DNA from: Planococcus versutus
GTDB lineage: Bacteria > Bacillota > Bacilli > Bacillales_A > Planococcaceae
Assembly: GCF_001186155.3 (NCBI RefSeq)
Contig: NZ_CP016540.2
Span: 434,001 to 498,000 of the forward strand
Length of the DNA: 64,000 bases
Reading direction: 5' to 3'
Both the position numbers and the translations under genes were made by a program. Of the stretch, positions 43,629 to 52,759 are shown one piece after another; within the stretch, counting starts at the first letter, position 1, and each line of letters begins with the position of its first letter. Below the pieces are notes generated by a model. It was given only the letters and a program-made list of their open reading frames with translations. It did no database searches and was not told the DNA's origin.

Positions 43629-44474
43629 TTACTTTGTGTGAACGTATTTTCCGTGATTAGGTACAGCGGTTTGTTGGAAATTTTCTGCTAAGTCAACCAA
43701 CCCTCTTGCAAGCGCAGCACCCGTCATTGGCTTGCCGTGACCAGTTGCTGCAATAGACGGTTCAAGGTCAGCAAGTTTGCAGATAGACTCCCAAGCTGCA
43801 CGCCAATCGGTTGTTAAATAAACCGGCGGTCCGTGAATTTCTTTTTTCTGACGCAGAACTTTATAAAGTGAATCTTGCTTTACCGTTACAAAAGCATCCC
43901 CAGCAAGTAACAGTCGATCTTGTGATCGAAATAGCGAAATATGTCCTTCTGAATGACCCGGCGTGTGAATCCAATGCCATCCTGGCATGTGTGGAATGCT
44001 ACCGTCTGATGGTAGTTCATGAATATGAGTAGAAATATCAATAGCTTTAACTGGGAAAACACTCGACATTTTAGCTACTAATCCACCTTCGACAGTATTG
44101 TCGGGGTGTGGGTAATCCGTTATGCCTTTTAAATAAGAAAATTCAAGCGGATGTGCATAAACAGGTACTTTACGTTCCGATAAGATATCAATCAAGCTTC
44201 CGACATGATCAAAATGACCATGTGTTAATATAACGGACTTTAGCTGATGTTCTGGTCCAAAACGTTTTTCAGCTGCTTTCAGAATTTTAGTTGCAGAATG
44301 CGGCATACCGGCATCGATTAAAATCCACTCATTGCTAACAGTGGGATTACCAATAAAAAAAACATTTGCGACTTGTGTGGTATAGCAATACACATCAGGA
44401 GCTATTTCACTTCCAAAACCACTCCGAATTGATGTCATAGGTAAAATGCTTTCAGTTGATGAACTCTTTTCCAT
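43629..44474 (-). CDS. MBL-fold metallo-hydrolase
   Basis: A 281-residue metallo-beta-lactamase-fold hydrolase. VILTHGHFDHVGSLIDIL is the zinc motif HxHxDH, WHWIHTPGHSEGHISLF supplies the next histidine, LLLAGDAFVT the bridging Asp, and AATGHGKPM the last histidine. Family members include lactonases, glyoxalase II and other hydrolases; substrate unknown. ATG 44474 stands behind AGAGGAGGAG. A weak sigma-B-like pair (GATTTA, 13 bp, GGGTAA; 44549-44525) lies upstream. It diverges from the FAD oxidase gene. Confidence 0.92.
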   Translation of the reverse strand: MEKSSSTESILPMTSIRSGFGSEIAPDVYCYTTQVANVFFIGNPTVSNEWILIDAGMPHSATKILKAAEKRFGPEHQLKSVILTHGHFDHVGSLIDILSERKVPVYAHPLEFSYLKGITDYPHPDNTVEGGLVAKMSSVFPVKAIDISTHIHELPSDGSIPHMPGWHWIHTPGHSEGHISLFRSQDRLLLAGDAFVTVKQDSLYKVLRQKKEIHGPPVYLTTDWRAAWESICKLADLEPSIAATGHGKPMTGAALARGLVDLAENFQQTAVPNHGKYVHTK

Positions 44475-44579
44475 AAGTCTGACTCCTCCTCTAAATAACT
44501 TCGGTTAACTTCTACTATATAACTTTACCCCAAAAATAAAATCTAAATCCAATCTTGTAAGGGAATTCGAGATATGCGT

Positions 44580-44608
44580 TTGAGTCTCTTCGTGCACTAC
44601 ATTAGAAT
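44580..44608 (+). promoter_or_regulatory. Sigma-A promoter of the FAD oxidase-aminotransferase operon
   Basis: -35 TTGAGT (44580-44585), 17-bp spacer, -10 TAGAAT (44603-44608), 34 bases before the ATG. Confidence 0.7.
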
Positions 44609-44642
44609 GAAGATACAAGACTTGTGGAAACTAGGTGGATAA

Positions 44643-45758
44643 ATGAAATCATTATTAATTATTGGTTCGGGAATTTTAGGAGCTTCTGCAGCTTATCATG
44701 CAGCAAAGACGGGAGCATCTGTGATCTTAGTAGACCGTGGAGATAAAGGGCAAGCAACGGGAGCGGCAGCAGGCATCGTTTGCCCGTGGATTTCGCAACG
44801 GAGAAATAAAGCATGGTATGGACTAGCGAAAAATGGTGCGAAATATTATCCGGAATTGATTTGTGAGCTTGAAGCTTTAGGAGAAACTGATACTGGTTAT
44901 AAACAAGTAGGCATTGTCAGCATCCATGAAGACAGTAAATTGGACAAAATGGAACAAAAAGCATATGAGCGAAAAGTAGATGCACCCGAAATGGGAGATG
45001 TCAAAAGACTATCATCCGAAGAAACACGAAAGTTGTTTCCTTATGCGACAGAACAGTACGGTGCGCTTTGGGTGAGTGGCGCTGCCCGAGTAGATGGCAA
45101 AGCCATGCGAGATGCGCTAATTTCAGCGGCTGAAAAATTAGGAGCTAGGCGGATAACAGGCGATGCCCAATTAGTAATTGAAGGTTCTCACGTAGTTGGA
45201 GTGAGGGTAAATGAACGGGAAGTAGTTGCAGACCGCATTGTCTCGGCAGGAGGCGCGTGGGCAGCTGAGCTGTTCAAGCCACTGGGGCTAGATTTAGATA
45301 TTGTGCCTCAAAAAGCACAAATTTTACAGTTGCAAGCGGAAGATCCAGCAACAAGCGATTGGCCGGTTGCGATGGTTCCATATGGTCAATACATCGTACC
45401 TTTTGCAAATGGTCGGATTGTTGCTGGAGCTACACATGAAAATGGGGCAGGGTTTGATGAAAAACTAACAGCAGCGGGAATTCATCACATTCTCGATAAA
45501 ACATTAGAGGCCGCACCCGGGCTTGGCCAAACCGAATTAGTTCAAGCTGTAACAGGATTTCGCCCTGCGACGACAAGTGCGCTACCTTTTATTGGTCAAG
45601 TTCCTAATTATCCAAACCTATTTGCAGCAAATGGCTTGGGGGCTTCTGGCCTGACAGCGGGACCTTATTTAGGAAAACAACTAGCCAAATTAGCACTTGG
45701 GGAACCTGTGGATATTGATTTGAGTCTTTATCAAGTAGCAGATGCATTCAAGAGCTGA
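44643..45758 (+). CDS. FAD-dependent amine/D-amino-acid oxidase family protein
   Basis: A 371-residue DAO-superfamily flavoenzyme. LLIIGSGILGASAAYHAAKTGASVILVD is the Rossmann FAD motif; DKGQATGAAAGIVCPW follows; the C-terminal FRPATTSALPFIGQVP and NGLGASGLTAGPYLGKQLA close the FAD site. Relatives include DadA, glycine oxidase ThiO and MnmC-type oxidases, which dehydrogenate amino acids. The substrate is not evident. It lies 17 bases before a GNAT-aminotransferase fusion and shares one promoter, so both probably act on the same amino compound. Confidence 0.9.
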   Translation: MKSLLIIGSGILGASAAYHAAKTGASVILVDRGDKGQATGAAAGIVCPWISQRRNKAWYGLAKNGAKYYPELICELEALGETDTGYKQVGIVSIHEDSKLDKMEQKAYERKVDAPEMGDVKRLSSEETRKLFPYATEQYGALWVSGAARVDGKAMRDALISAAEKLGARRITGDAQLVIEGSHVVGVRVNEREVVADRIVSAGGAWAAELFKPLGLDLDIVPQKAQILQLQAEDPATSDWPVAMVPYGQYIVPFANGRIVAGATHENGAGFDEKLTAAGIHHILDKTLEAAPGLGQTELVQAVTGFRPATTSALPFIGQVPNYPNLFAANGLGASGLTAGPYLGKQLAKLALGEPVDIDLSLYQVADAFKS

Positions 45759-45775
45759 AGAAAGGCGGGAGAATT

Positions 45776-47332
45776 ATGTATTGGTGTAAAATCGCCCGAT
45801 CAGAAGAAGAGTTCGACGAAATTTCACGCTTAAACTATGAAACCTTTGTAGAAGAAATTCCGCAACACAAGGTAAATAGCAGTGGCATGCGGATTGATCC
45901 TTTTCATGAACAAAACACGTATTTGATTGTGTTGGCTGATACACAAGTAGTCGGAATGATTGCGTTGCGTTCTGAACGACCATTTTCTTTAGATCTCAAA
46001 ATCGGATCGATTGAAGCGTTTTTACCGAATGCTGGAAAGGTTTGCGAGATTCGCTTGCTTGCTGTTCGAAAAGAACATCGCAATGGACGGGTCTTTTTCC
46101 TTTTAGCACGAGCCTTGTCTGATTACTGTCTCGAACAAGGTTTTGACTCTGCTGTGATTTCTGGAACAGTCCGCCAGTTAAAACTGTACAAACAACTTGG
46201 TTTTCAAGCATTTGCAGAACCAATGGGGACTGGAGAAGCTATATTTGTTCCAATGGTCACGACGCGTCGCCAGTACAATGACTCTGTTGCAGCTAGACTA
46301 CAAGCAAAACGCCGCTTGTTTTTACCCGGTCCTGTTGCGCTGACGCCAGAATTGGCCAGTCCTTTTCAACAAGCTCCTATATCTCATAGGTCCGCTGCTT
46401 TTAACGAAATTCGTCAAGAAGTAGATGGTATGTTAGAAGAAATGACAGGAATGACACCTCTCCTGCTTTCTGGTAGCGGCACACTAGCAAACGAAGCCAT
46501 GCTCGCACAAATTAAACGACTGCGTGCAAAAGGGCTTATTTTAGTAAATGGAGAGTTTGGCAAACGTTTAGTCGATCAAGCAAAGCGTTTAAACTTGGAT
46601 TTTGAAGTAATAGAACAAGCATGGGGACAAGGCTTTAAAATCGAAAACATTTCGCTCTACCTAGAATCCGGCAAGTTTGGGTGGTTGCTTATGGTGCATG
46701 GTGAAACGTCAACAGGTCAATTAAATGATTTTCAAGAAATCGCCAATATTTGTAAACAGCAAAACACCAACCTATGTTTAGATTGCATCAGTAGTTTTGG
46801 TGCGGTGCCGTTGTCGTTAAAAGATGTTTGGCTTGCAACAGCAACAAGTGGCAAAGCATTGGGGACAATGAGTGGCATTGCGCTGGTGTTTGCTCGCCAT
46901 CCATTAGAACCAGACGCTAGTTTACCAAGCTATTTGGACCTTGGACTTTACGCCACAAGCATTCCGTTTACGTTTCCTGCAAGTTTGTTGGAAAGCTTCC
47001 GCCGTGCATTGAAAGTGTATCCTGCAAGGTACGAGCAATTGGACGAGCGTGTAAAAAAACTACAAGAAGATACAAAAGATTGGGCAGTGATAGCACAAGG
47101 ATATCCGACAGCACGCACGTTTAAAATCGCAGAGGAGATGCCGTTTTTAGTGGAAGATGCACATTTATCAGGATTTGAATTGCATTCGGTCAGTGGCTAT
47201 TTGAAAGCTCGGGAGTTGTTTCAAGTGTCGTGCATTCAACCAGAGTTTGAAAAAGACTGGCAGCATTTTCTCGAATTTTATACTGGCTATCAACGTTATC
47301 ATGCAAAAAAAACAGCTCATCACGCTAAGTGA
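45776..47332 (+). CDS. GNAT-like acyltransferase fused to class V aminotransferase
   Basis: A 518-residue two-domain protein. Residues 1 to about 170 form a GNAT-like domain (DEISRLNYETFVEEIPQH, NTYLIVLADTQVVGMIALR, VCEIRLLAVRKEHRNGRVFF, GTVRQLKLYKQLGFQAF) that resembles the FeeM/autoinducer-synthase-like N-acyl amino acid synthases. Residues about 188-510 are a fold-type I, class V aminotransferase of the serine-pyruvate/alanine-glyoxylate group (LFLPGPVALTPEL, PISHRSAAF, LCLDCISSFGAVPL with Asp336, and the PLP Lys360 in ATSGKALG). GGCGGGAG precedes ATG 45776. Gene pairing with an amino-acid-type flavin oxidase suggests amino acid modification; the product is unknown. Confidence 0.86.
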   Translation: MYWCKIARSEEEFDEISRLNYETFVEEIPQHKVNSSGMRIDPFHEQNTYLIVLADTQVVGMIALRSERPFSLDLKIGSIEAFLPNAGKVCEIRLLAVRKEHRNGRVFFLLARALSDYCLEQGFDSAVISGTVRQLKLYKQLGFQAFAEPMGTGEAIFVPMVTTRRQYNDSVAARLQAKRRLFLPGPVALTPELASPFQQAPISHRSAAFNEIRQEVDGMLEEMTGMTPLLLSGSGTLANEAMLAQIKRLRAKGLILVNGEFGKRLVDQAKRLNLDFEVIEQAWGQGFKIENISLYLESGKFGWLLMVHGETSTGQLNDFQEIANICKQQNTNLCLDCISSFGAVPLSLKDVWLATATSGKALGTMSGIALVFARHPLEPDASLPSYLDLGLYATSIPFTFPASLLESFRRALKVYPARYEQLDERVKKLQEDTKDWAVIAQGYPTARTFKIAEEMPFLVEDAHLSGFELHSVSGYLKARELFQVSCIQPEFEKDWQHFLEFYTGYQRYHAKKTAHHAK

Positions 47333-47344
47333 TGGGCTTTTGTG
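47314..47344 (+). terminator. Intrinsic terminator of the GNAT-aminotransferase gene
   Basis: AGCTCATCAC and GTGATGGGCT pair, with one G-T, followed by TTTTG. The stem overlaps the stop codon. Confidence 0.75.
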
Positions 47345-47401
47345 ATGTTGCAATTTTTTTGTATACTTCTAAAATAAATATTTTATCCGGAACGATTAGC
47401 A

Positions 47402-47537
47402 TTGGCGCTATTCATTCTTTTGCAAGCAATGCATGTTTTTCAACAAGTTCTTTACTGGCTGAATCCTCATGAAGTGAAATTTTTATAAAAGAAGAAGTTT
47501 AACTGGAAAGCATCTTTATGATGAATTCCAGTTTTTT
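47402..47537 (+). other. Possible small hydrophobic frame with orphan terminator
   Basis: The 341-base gap after the aminotransferase holds a 28-codon frame from TTG 47402 to the stop at 47486-47488. It reads ALFILLQAMHVFQQ, then VLYWLNPHEVKFL, and is open for a few hydrophobic codons further upstream. A second good terminator follows (AACTGGAA at 47501-47508 with TTCCAGTT at 47526-47533, inner GCATC/GATG, then T run). That suggests a separate short transcript, a small protein, or the remnant of a lost gene. No clear ribosome site is visible. Confidence 0.3.
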
Positions 47538-47673
47538 TAGTGAAATGCATGGCTTTAGACTAGCGCAGCACCAAAATCTATGAACAAATACCTTATTTTT
47601 TTGTCTGAATATTTAGATTTAAGGGTACTCCATTACTAAGGACATAGATTTTGTTCAATAGGGAGGAACGAAT

Positions 47674-47994
47674 ATGACAGCAACTAAGGTTCACGTGCCA
47701 TTAAAAAAGCACATTTGGGGCTTGATCATCTTGAATCTTATGGATGGCTTATTAACATATATGGGGCTGTCGTTTGGTGTAATAACTGAACGGAATCCAT
47801 TGTTAGCGAGTCTTTCTCCGATTGCTCTATTAATGATGAAAATCCTGTTGTCTCTTTGTTTGTTTAGCTTTCTTTTTACTTCTTTAGTAAACGTTCAATC
47901 CCGTGTATGGCGCTGTACACTCATTTTGGTAAATGGACTTTACATGTCTATCTTAGTACTTCATTTTTATTGGCTAACTCTTTTCTTAACATAA
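47674..47994 (+). CDS. DUF5658 small membrane protein
   Basis: A 106-residue protein with three hydrophobic segments. LNLMDGLLTYMGLSFGVITERNPLLASL at the N-terminus is the DUF5658 signature (Asp and NPL motifs between the first two helices). ATG 47674 follows AGGGAGGAACG. Function unknown. A weak sigma-B-like pair, GTCTGA (47603-47608), 14 bp, GGGTAC (47623-47628), lies 45 bases upstream. Confidence 0.82.
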   Translation: MTATKVHVPLKKHIWGLIILNLMDGLLTYMGLSFGVITERNPLLASLSPIALLMMKILLSLCLFSFLFTSLVNVQSRVWRCTLILVNGLYMSILVLHFYWLTLFLT

Positions 47995-48035
47995 AAAAAC
48001 ACCGCCAGAAGCGATGCTCATTTTAAGTATACCAA

Positions 48036-49217
48036 TTACGCAGAAACGTTGGCTTTTTTTGGTGTAGCTAAAGTTTTGGTGGAAGCGCCAAATAGTACAA
48101 TTAACAAGATGCTGGCTATTGCTAGAGCCGCAGATAAATAATAAATTCCGCCTGCTTGCATGGTGAGAAGCGACGTAAAGGCTAAAGGACCGATAATGCG
48201 CCCCAAGTTGTCCATCGAGTAAGTCAACCCAGCAGCTGTACCGTACTTGCCTCCCGATTCTTTTGATGTTAGCGACACCAATGCTGTACGAGAAAGGGCG
48301 TTTCCGGCAGTAAAGATGCTGAGGGCAACTCCTGCGAAGATCAAACTATTAGTAAAAGGGAGAATAACCAAGCCAAGAGCTGTAACAACTTGTGCTCCCA
48401 TGATCCATTTTGTTTCAGCACCATCTTTTATGCGGCGTACGACACCACCTTGAATTGCTGCGTCAACAAGTCCGCTGGCAACAAACAAATAACCAAGTTG
48501 GAGCGGAGTAATGTTGATTTGATCGATTTGAAATAACTGGAAAGTCGATTCTAATCCTGCTAGTAAAACGGTCACCATAAAAGACATTAAAAACAAATAA
48601 CGGATTCGGAATTGCCAAAGCGTACTTGATCCTTTTGGCAAAAGAGCTCGTTTTACGGCCTCGCCTTTTCGAATAGGTTCTTTTAGCACAAGACTTGCAT
48701 AGCCCATTAGTAATAACACCAATAAAGCCGAAGCTGTAAACGGTAAAGATAGTGATACTGAACCGAGTAATCCACCGATTGCCGGACCAAAAATAAAGCC
48801 AAGACCAATCGACATGCCAAGAAAACCCATGTATTTATTGCGGTCTTCATTTGATGTAATGTCTGCTACATAACCCGTTACCGCTGTGTAAAGTGCACCA
48901 GAGAACAAGCCTCCTACAATACGCGAAACATACAACAGCATTAAATTATTGAGAAATAACGAGAATAAGAAAAAACTTAAACTAAAGCCAGCCAGCCCAA
49001 TAAGAATGAGTTTTTTACGTCCCATGCTGTCAGAAAGTCTTCCCCATAGCGGTGCAGTAAAAAAAGAAGACAAGGCATAAATGGTGATCAAGCCACCTAC
49101 ATGAATTTCAGCATAGCCTTGCTGTACAATTACTTCCGGTAAAATTGGTATAATAATGCCAAATCCTAAGTAAACAAAAAACTGAACGGACATCAATAGC
49201 AGGATGGTTTTTTTCAT
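48036..49217 (-). CDS. MFS drug-efflux-type transporter
   Basis: A 393-residue 12-helix major facilitator of the DHA1 group (tetracycline/multidrug antiporter-like). LGFGIIIPILPEVIVQQGYAEIHVG at helix 1, the motif A sequence GRLSDSMGRKKLILIGL, and the motif C-like GLGFIFGPAIGGLLG identify it. The drug or metabolite is unknown. A possible sigma-B promoter (GTTCTA, 12 bp, GGGTAA; 49282-49259) lies 42 bases upstream. Confidence 0.9.
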   Translation of the reverse strand: MKKTILLLMSVQFFVYLGFGIIIPILPEVIVQQGYAEIHVGGLITIYALSSFFTAPLWGRLSDSMGRKKLILIGLAGFSLSFFLFSLFLNNLMLLYVSRIVGGLFSGALYTAVTGYVADITSNEDRNKYMGFLGMSIGLGFIFGPAIGGLLGSVSLSLPFTASALLVLLLMGYASLVLKEPIRKGEAVKRALLPKGSSTLWQFRIRYLFLMSFMVTVLLAGLESTFQLFQIDQINITPLQLGYLFVASGLVDAAIQGGVVRRIKDGAETKWIMGAQVVTALGLVILPFTNSLIFAGVALSIFTAGNALSRTALVSLTSKESGGKYGTAAGLTYSMDNLGRIIGPLAFTSLLTMQAGGIYYLSAALAIASILLIVLFGASTKTLATPKKANVSA

Positions 49218-49293
49218 AATGAAGAATACCTACTTTCTGAAAAGACGATGTCTTCATTTTACCCTTGTTGTTCTTTTAGAACAATACCAATAA

Positions 49294-49321
49294 AAAAGAG
49301 GCCCATTTCAGGTCCTCTTAA
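49294..49321 (-). terminator. Terminator of copA
   Basis: On the minus strand AAGAGGACC pairs with GGGCCTCTT, with one bulged base, followed by a T run, directly after the copA stop. Confidence 0.8.
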
Positions 49322-49329
49322 GAAAATGA

Positions 49330-51717
49330 TTATTTATTTAATTTAACACGTTGTAGACGTAAGGCGTTCATAACAACTGAGACTGAACTAAATGCCATAG
49401 CCGCACCTGCAAGCCAAGGAGCTAACAAACCAGCTGCTGCAATCGGAATGCCGATTGTGTTATAAGCAAGCGCCCAGAATAAGTTCTGCTTAATGTTCCG
49501 AACCGTTAATCGACTCATTCGAACGGCGTCAACAACTCTCATCAAGTCTCCCTGCATTAACGTAATGTCTGCAGCTTCCATCGCAATCGCAGTTCCTGTC
49601 CCCATCGCCATGCCAACATCGGCACTGGCTAGGGCAGGGGCGTCATTCAAGCCGTCTCCAGCCATTGCAACATGTCTACCTTGAGCTTGAAGTTTGGTAA
49701 TAACGTCAGCTTTTTCAGTGGGTAACACGCCAGCGAATATTTCTTCAATCCCGACTTGTTTAGCGATTGCCATCGCAGTTTGTTCTTGGTCACCTGTTAA
49801 CATGACAACATGCAATCCCATATCCTTCATTTCGTGAATTGCTTGCTTAGCGGTTGTTTTCACCGTATCAGCAACAGCAACGAGTCCGCTATAGTGACCA
49901 TCTACCGAAATAAACATAACGGTTTTTCCATCTTGTTCTAGAGCAACCGCTTGCGCCTCATCAATTACGAGATCGTCCATCAACCGACGGTTCCCCATGA
50001 CAACTTGACGATTTGCTACAGTTGCACGAATACCATGTCCTGGAACGGCTTCAAAAAAGCTGACAGTCAAATTAGATTCACCATAATCAGAAATGGCTTG
50101 CGCGACAGGATGCTCGGATTGATTTTCGGCACTAGCCGCTATATTCTTCAATTCGTCTAAATCGACTCCGTCTGCCGGAACAAAGTCTGTAACGACAGGA
50201 CGACCGTTGGTGATGGTGCCTGTTTTATCTAATACGATGGTATCGATATGTTTTGTATTCTCAAGAGATTCGGCTGTTTTAAACAACACGCCTTGTTCAG
50301 CAGCGCGTCCGGATCCTGCCATGATAGAAGTCGGTGTCGCAAGACCTAACGCACACGGACATGCGATAACGAGAACCGCGATGGTACTTTCAAGAGCAGT
50401 CGGGAAGTTTCCTGGAGACACTACGAAATACCAAATGATAAACGTTAACACTGCAATTCCTACAACAATTGGAACGAAGACACTGGAAATTTGATCGGCC
50501 AGTCGTTGGATCGGTGCTTTAGAGCCTTGTGCTTGCTCGACGACACGAATAATGTTCGATAAAATTGTATCTTTACCAACTTTATCTGCACGAATATGAA
50601 GCGAGCCATTAGAATTGACGGTCGCGGCAAACACTGCATCCCCAGCTTCTTTATCGACCGGTAAACTTTCACCTGTCAGCATGGATTCATCAACTGCTGA
50701 GTGTCCTGAAAGAACCGCAGCATCTACTGGAATCGAGGCTCCGGGTTTAATCAGCAAAATATCTCCGGTTTTGACTTCTGAAATCGGCAAGCTGATGAAT
50801 TCATCGCCACGTTCAACGAGTGCATGTTGAGGTTGTAGTTTCATTAGTTTTTTTATGGCGTCAGAAGAGCGACCTTTGGCTCTTGCTTCAAATACTTTAC
50901 CTAAAATAATTAAAGTGATTAACACTGCACTGGTTTCAAAATACAAGCCCATAGTGCTTTCTGTGCTCCAATTGGCAAGCACTAAGTAAACACTATAAAA
51001 ATAAGCTGCCGAAGTTCCGAGTGCCACTAACACATCCATATTGGCGGATTTGTTTTTCAAAGCAAAATAGGCACCTTTATAAAAAGAAGCCCCAATAATA
51101 AATTGGACCGGTGTTGCTAACGCCCATTGAACAAGTGGATTCATTAAAATTTCTGGCACATACATCCAAGAAGTAAACGAAAAATGACTAAACATGGTCC
51201 ATAAGAGCGGGAAGGAAAGTGCTGCAGAAATCCAGAATAGTCGTGTTTTCTTTTTGATTTCTTGTTGTTTGTGATCGGTTGCTGCTTCTCTTTCTTGTTC
51301 AAGTACAGCATCATAGCCGAGCGATTGAATACGTTTAACAAAATCTTCTGGTGTCACAGTTCCAGGGCTATACGACACGTGCCCTGTTTCCATTGCCAAA
51401 TTAACATTGGCCAGCTGAACACCTTCCATTTTGTTTAATACTTTTTCAATACGTGCAGAGCAATTGGCACATGTCATGCCTTGGATAGAGAAGTCAATTT
51501 CTTCTTGTTGCACGCCATATCCTAATTGTTCGATTTTTTTCTGTACTTCAGTCATTGATGCTTGCTCATTATCAAATACGACATTAGCTTTTTCTGTAGC
51601 AAAGTTAACCGTCGCTTCTTGAACGCCCGGTAATTTTTGTAGTCCTTTTTCTACACGGTTGGCGCACGCTGCGCACGTCATGCCAGTAATCGCTACTTCA
51701 GTTTGTTGAGTACTCAT
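49330..51717 (-). CDS. copA: Copper-exporting P1B-type ATPase
   Basis: A 795-residue Cu(I)-exporting ATPase. Two N-terminal heavy-metal domains ([11 protein letters not shown] with Cys15 and Cys18; [11 protein letters not shown] with Cys83 and Cys86), eight membrane segments, the ion-binding [11 protein letters not shown], the phosphorylation motif DKTGTITNG, and [16 protein letters not shown] are all present. [10 protein letters not shown] in helix 7 is the Cu-specific YN motif. It starts with ATG behind AGAGGTGG. A CsoR-type operator stands 28-44 bases upstream in its 77-base gap to copZ, so it may have its own copper-induced promoter. Confidence 0.96.
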   Translation of the reverse strand: MSTQQTEVAITGMTCAACANRVEKGLQKLPGVQEATVNFATEKANVVFDNEQASMTEVQKKIEQLGYGVQQEEIDFSIQGMTCANCSARIEKVLNKMEGVQLANVNLAMETGHVSYSPGTVTPEDFVKRIQSLGYDAVLEQEREAATDHKQQEIKKKTRLFWISAALSFPLLWTMFSHFSFTSWMYVPEILMNPLVQWALATPVQFIIGASFYKGAYFALKNKSANMDVLVALGTSAAYFYSVYLVLANWSTESTMGLYFETSAVLITLIILGKVFEARAKGRSSDAIKKLMKLQPQHALVERGDEFISLPISEVKTGDILLIKPGASIPVDAAVLSGHSAVDESMLTGESLPVDKEAGDAVFAATVNSNGSLHIRADKVGKDTILSNIIRVVEQAQGSKAPIQRLADQISSVFVPIVVGIAVLTFIIWYFVVSPGNFPTALESTIAVLVIACPCALGLATPTSIMAGSGRAAEQGVLFKTAESLENTKHIDTIVLDKTGTITNGRPVVTDFVPADGVDLDELKNIAASAENQSEHPVAQAISDYGESNLTVSFFEAVPGHGIRATVANRQVVMGNRRLMDDLVIDEAQAVALEQDGKTVMFISVDGHYSGLVAVADTVKTTAKQAIHEMKDMGLHVVMLTGDQEQTAMAIAKQVGIEEIFAGVLPTEKADVITKLQAQGRHVAMAGDGLNDAPALASADVGMAMGTGTAIAMEAADITLMQGDLMRVVDAVRMSRLTVRNIKQNLFWALAYNTIGIPIAAAGLLAPWLAGAAMAFSSVSVVMNALRLQRVKLNK

Positions 51718-51744
51718 CGTATTCCACCTCTTTTTAATGTAAAT

Positions 51745-51761
51745 ATACCTATAGGGGGTAT
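51745..51761 (-). promoter_or_regulatory. CsoR operator upstream of copA
   Basis: ATACCTATAGGGGGTAT (plus-strand reading) fits the CsoR pattern of A/T-flanked ACC-GGT arms around TATA. A -10 like TATATT (51747-51742 on the minus strand) overlaps it; no good -35 is visible. Confidence 0.72.
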
Positions 51762-51794
51762 GATTTTCTCGAAAAAATAACTGCGTTTCCGCAG

Positions 51795-52016
51795 CTATTC
51801 ACTTAATGTGGCAACATCGTATCCTTGATCTTCAATCGCTTCAGCAATTTGACCTACTTCTACAGCAGAAGAATCGTATGCTACATCTACTGAATTATTT
51901 TCTAAAGAAACCTTTACTTTTTCGATTCCCGGTAGCGCCATAATGCTATCTTCTACGGATTTCACGCAATGTTGACATGACATGCCACTTACTTGCAAGT
52001 TAATTTGTTCTTTCAT
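51795..52016 (-). CDS. copZ: Copper chaperone CopZ
   Basis: A 73-residue ferredoxin-fold heavy-metal-associated protein. [19 protein letters not shown] carries the copper-binding Cys14 and Cys17. It should accept Cu(I) in the cytoplasm and deliver it to CopA. AAGGAGGAAT precedes the ATG. It lies 16 bases after csoR and 77 before copA. Confidence 0.95.
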   Translation of the reverse strand: MKEQINLQVSGMSCQHCVKSVEDSIMALPGIEKVKVSLENNSVDVAYDSSAVEVGQIAEAIEDQGYDVATLSE

Positions 52017-52032
52017 CAGAAATTCCTCCTTG

Positions 52033-52356
52033 TTATTTACGCATCATTTTTTGGATGGTAATAAGCAACTCATCTAGCACTTCATCTTCGCCTTTTTCGA
52101 GACGGTCTTTGACGCAACCTTTTAAATGGCCTTCTAACAAAACTTTTGTCACGCTGTTTAATGCAGACTGTGTTGCTGCTAATTGTGTAATGATGTCATC
52201 ACAATAAACATCTTTCTCCACCATACCTTTGATACCGCGTATTTGACCTTCTACACGACTGAGCCGGTTGGTCAAATCTTTTTTAACGGAGAGAGGATGA
52301 TGGCTTTTTCGAAAACTATTATCTGATATCAAAGTTTCTTCAATTAATTCACTCAT
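52033..52356 (-). CDS. csoR: Copper-sensing transcriptional repressor CsoR
   Basis: A 107-residue all-helical repressor (DUF156/CsoR-RcnR). RLSRVEGQIRGIKGMVE is the DNA-contacting helix region; the Cu(I) ligands Cys52, His77 and Cys81 match the Cys-His-Cys set of characterised CsoR proteins. It should bind the operator in its own promoter and release DNA when copper rises, switching on csoR-copZ-copA. Confidence 0.96.
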   Translation of the reverse strand: MSELIEETLISDNSFRKSHHPLSVKKDLTNRLSRVEGQIRGIKGMVEKDVYCDDIITQLAATQSALNSVTKVLLEGHLKGCVKDRLEKGEDEVLDELLITIQKMMRK

Positions 52357-52386
52357 CTGAAGATTCTCCCCTCTTATTCTTACTAT

Positions 52387-52415
52387 AGTATACCTCTATA
52401 GGGTATGCGAATCAA
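52387..52415 (-). promoter_or_regulatory. csoR promoter with CsoR operator in the spacer
   Basis: Minus strand: -35 TTGATT (52415-52410), 17-bp spacer, -10 TATACT (52392-52387). The inverted repeat ATACCTCTATAGGGTAT (52390-52406, plus-strand reading) fills the spacer, so a bound CsoR would block RNA polymerase. Confidence 0.85.
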
Positions 52416-52588
52416 CTGATTTACAATATTGCCGTAATTGTCATCAAATTGATAAGTTTAAAATTACGAAATAATGGTATTATATACATAGACATAGAAA
52501 AGTCAATAATCTACTCCTTACTTATGAAACATGAAAAGTTAGCATACGTCGTTAATTAGTAGTTTAAAAAAACAAAGAGGTGATCTGG

Positions 52589-52729
52589 ATGGCGAAAAAC
52601 GTAGATGTTCGTAGCATTGTTTCAAATTTATCGAAACTTGGAATCCAAGCAAAAATCACAAAATCTCGCGTCGAATTAATAAAAGCAATTGCTTTGCCTC
52701 AACCGATTCAAACGCAATCTCAACAATAA
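52589..52729 (+). CDS. Small cytoplasmic protein, Lmo0850-like
   Basis: A 46-residue hydrophilic protein with a helical central part (RSIVSNLSKLGIQAKITKSR) and a glutamine/proline-rich tail. AAAGAGGTGAT precedes ATG 52589, and a strong terminator follows the stop, so it is a genuine small gene. It resembles what I remember of the Lmo0850 family of Listeria and relatives; function unknown. The gap of about 400 bases between csoR and rodA holds otherwise only the csoR promoter. Confidence 0.75.
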   Translation: MAKNVDVRSIVSNLSKLGIQAKITKSRVELIKAIALPQPIQTQSQQ

Positions 52730-52759
52730 AAACTCCGGCTAAAGTGAGCCGGAGTTTTT
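52728..52759. terminator. Bidirectional terminator between convergent genes
   Basis: AAAAACTCCGGCT and AGCCGGAGTTTTT pair perfectly around AAAGTG, between the small Lmo0850-like gene and rodA. Confidence 0.94.
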
